From: CAZWVR01 sp964637235
GTDB taxonomy: Bacteria > Bacteroidota > Bacteroidia > Bacteroidales > S143-33
Length of the DNA: 50,340 bases
Reading direction: 5' to 3'
Assembly: GCA_964637235.1 (NCBI GenBank)
Contig: CAZWVR010000003.1
Coordinates: 1 to 50,340 of the forward strand
Shown piece after piece: positions 49,817-50,340 of the stretch (positions within the stretch are counted from its first letter, which is position 1; every line of letters begins with the position of its first letter). The notes beneath the pieces are model-generated. The model had not been told where the DNA came from. It saw only the letters and a program-made list of their open reading frames with translations, and searched no databases. Both the position numbers and the translations under genes were made by a program.

Positions 49817-50340
49817 ATGCGTCTTTTAATACTTTATATATTTATATCTTTTTTTGGTTTATTATCGGCTCAGAATGTTGATAGTTTACGTAATGAATTT
49901 TTACATTCTAAAAATAATTATAAGAAAATCAAACTTTTAGAGGAGCTTTCCAATCATTATTTTTATTCTCAGCCAGATAGTGCCTTTTATTATTTAAAAA
50001 AAGCATTGAAATTAGCCGAAGCCTCTGAATTGGATACAGATTTATATATTATAAATCGTGATATAGGTATTCTGTTTAATGAGCGGGGAGAGGTTGATAG
50101 TGCGCGTAAATATTTATTTATTTCTCTAAATAGTGCTCAAAAGGTTGGTGATAGTATATTTATTGCTAATGTTTTAGGGAATTTGGGTATTTCTTATCTT
50201 GCAGAGAATCAGTATTATAAGGCATTAAAATATTTTATGCAAATAGAGAATATTTTTCGTAAAAAGCATTTATATAGTGGCTTAGGCAATATATATGGCT
50301 CCATAGCTAATATTTATAATTTAATGGACACTATGGATAA
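49817..50340 (+). CDS. Secreted TPR protein, 3' end cut by the window (possibly a sensor or regulator)
   Basis: From the ATG at 49817 the frame is open to the window end (174 codons visible). It starts with a signal peptide (1 to about 18, ending LLSAQ). TPR repeats follow from about residue 25 on, with motifs such as PDSAFYYLKKALKLAE and GNLGISYLAENQYYKALKYF. In Bacteroidota this N-terminal arrangement often heads a transmembrane sensor kinase or a LuxR-type regulator, with TPRs in the periplasm. The C-terminus is out of view, so this remains a guess. The -7 box at 49793 supports the start. Confidence 0.8.
   Translation, partial: MRLLILYIFISFFGLLSAQNVDSLRNEFLHSKNNYKKIKLLEELSNHYFYSQPDSAFYYLKKALKLAEASELDTDLYIINRDIGILFNERGEVDSARKYLFISLNSAQKVGDSIFIANVLGNLGISYLAENQYYKALKYFMQIENIFRKKHLYSGLGNIYGSIANIYNLMDTMD

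Noticed and set aside
49657..49881. 74-aa plus-strand frame near the right end
   Set aside because: It runs in another frame across the start and signal peptide of the TPR gene beginning at 49817.
8..50340. Prophage or integrated element
   Set aside because: The holin-like and HTH genes alone do not make a phage; no integrase, terminase, transposase or tRNA-flanking direct repeat was seen.

Overview
The window is a chromosomal segment of an AT-rich member of the Bacteroidota, probably a Bacteroidales-like lineage. The evidence is indirect but consistent. Many genes are preceded by the Bacteroidota -7 promoter box TAnnTTTG (in places with a TTTG -33 box 19-20 nt upstream). Starts follow A-rich leaders without clear Shine-Dalgarno sequences. 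The primary sigma factor is the short (281 aa) form typical of the phylum. Proteins linked to type IX secretion (PorZ, C-terminal sorting-type tails, a PorE-like TPR/PD40 protein) and a TonB-dependent receptor with a carboxypeptidase-regulatory-like N-terminal domain are present, as is an IspG with the long central insertion. I see no prophage, integrase, transposase, CRISPR array or rRNA; most of the window is housekeeping genes with a few lineage-specific ones between them.

Layout. 1-7.2 kb: end of a small coiled-coil gene, tRNA-Leu(CAA) on the minus strand, recN divergent from a protein-quality-control run tig-clpP1-clpP2-clpX, then an N-terminal half transketolase without its C-terminal half. 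7.3-11 kb: minus-strand run lptF/G-like permease, ribD, TPR-PD40 protein. 11.1-13.7 kb: TPP riboswitch and a TonB-dependent receptor (predicted thiamine uptake), closed by a strong terminator. 13.9-20.4 kb: minus strand, with a DnaJ-domain membrane protein, pckA, a secreted protein with a sorting-type tail, and terC-ispG. 20.6-21.9 kb: a small HTH regulator, a three-tier hairpin, and a YtxH/holin-like/unknown three-gene cassette. 22.1-25.9 kb: MBL hydrolase and HAD phosphatase, a YgjP-type metallopeptidase, and an MscS channel. 25.9-31.1 kb: minus operon of a GGCT-like protein, an NRAMP-like transporter with altered metal-site motifs, and a 1084-aa carrier-HEAT-cyclic-nucleotide-domain fusion. 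31.2-33.3 kb: glycerate kinase, small unknown protein, ispD. 33.3-38.0 kb: minus operon HAD(SAK-like)-DUF4837 lipoprotein-purN-TPR-maf. 38.1-39.6 kb: FdtA-like cupin and SUMF1-like secreted protein. 39.7-43.8 kb: plus operon pyrH-rnhB-M1 aminopeptidase-tsaB. 44.0-46.6 kb: rpoD, lpxB, gcvH on minus. 46.7-50.3 kb: porZ, comF, and the 5' part of a TPR protein running off the edge.

How genes connect: ispG and ispD are two steps of the MEP isoprenoid pathway; lpxB and the LptF/G-like permease serve lipopolysaccharide synthesis and export; tig, ClpP1/P2/X and the J-protein serve protein folding and turnover; porZ and the tail-bearing secreted protein relate to type IX secretion. No gap between genes exceeds 300 nt once the riboswitch and tRNA are counted. 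The larger gaps (10967-11256, 13645-13918, 20352-20601, 21896-22113, 43815-44036) contain promoters, the riboswitch and hairpins as listed. The most unusual items are the carrier-HEAT-CNB fusion beside the altered NRAMP, the tandem divergent ClpP pair, the half transketolase, the divergent TPP riboswitch, and the long-armed inverted repeats at gene ends.
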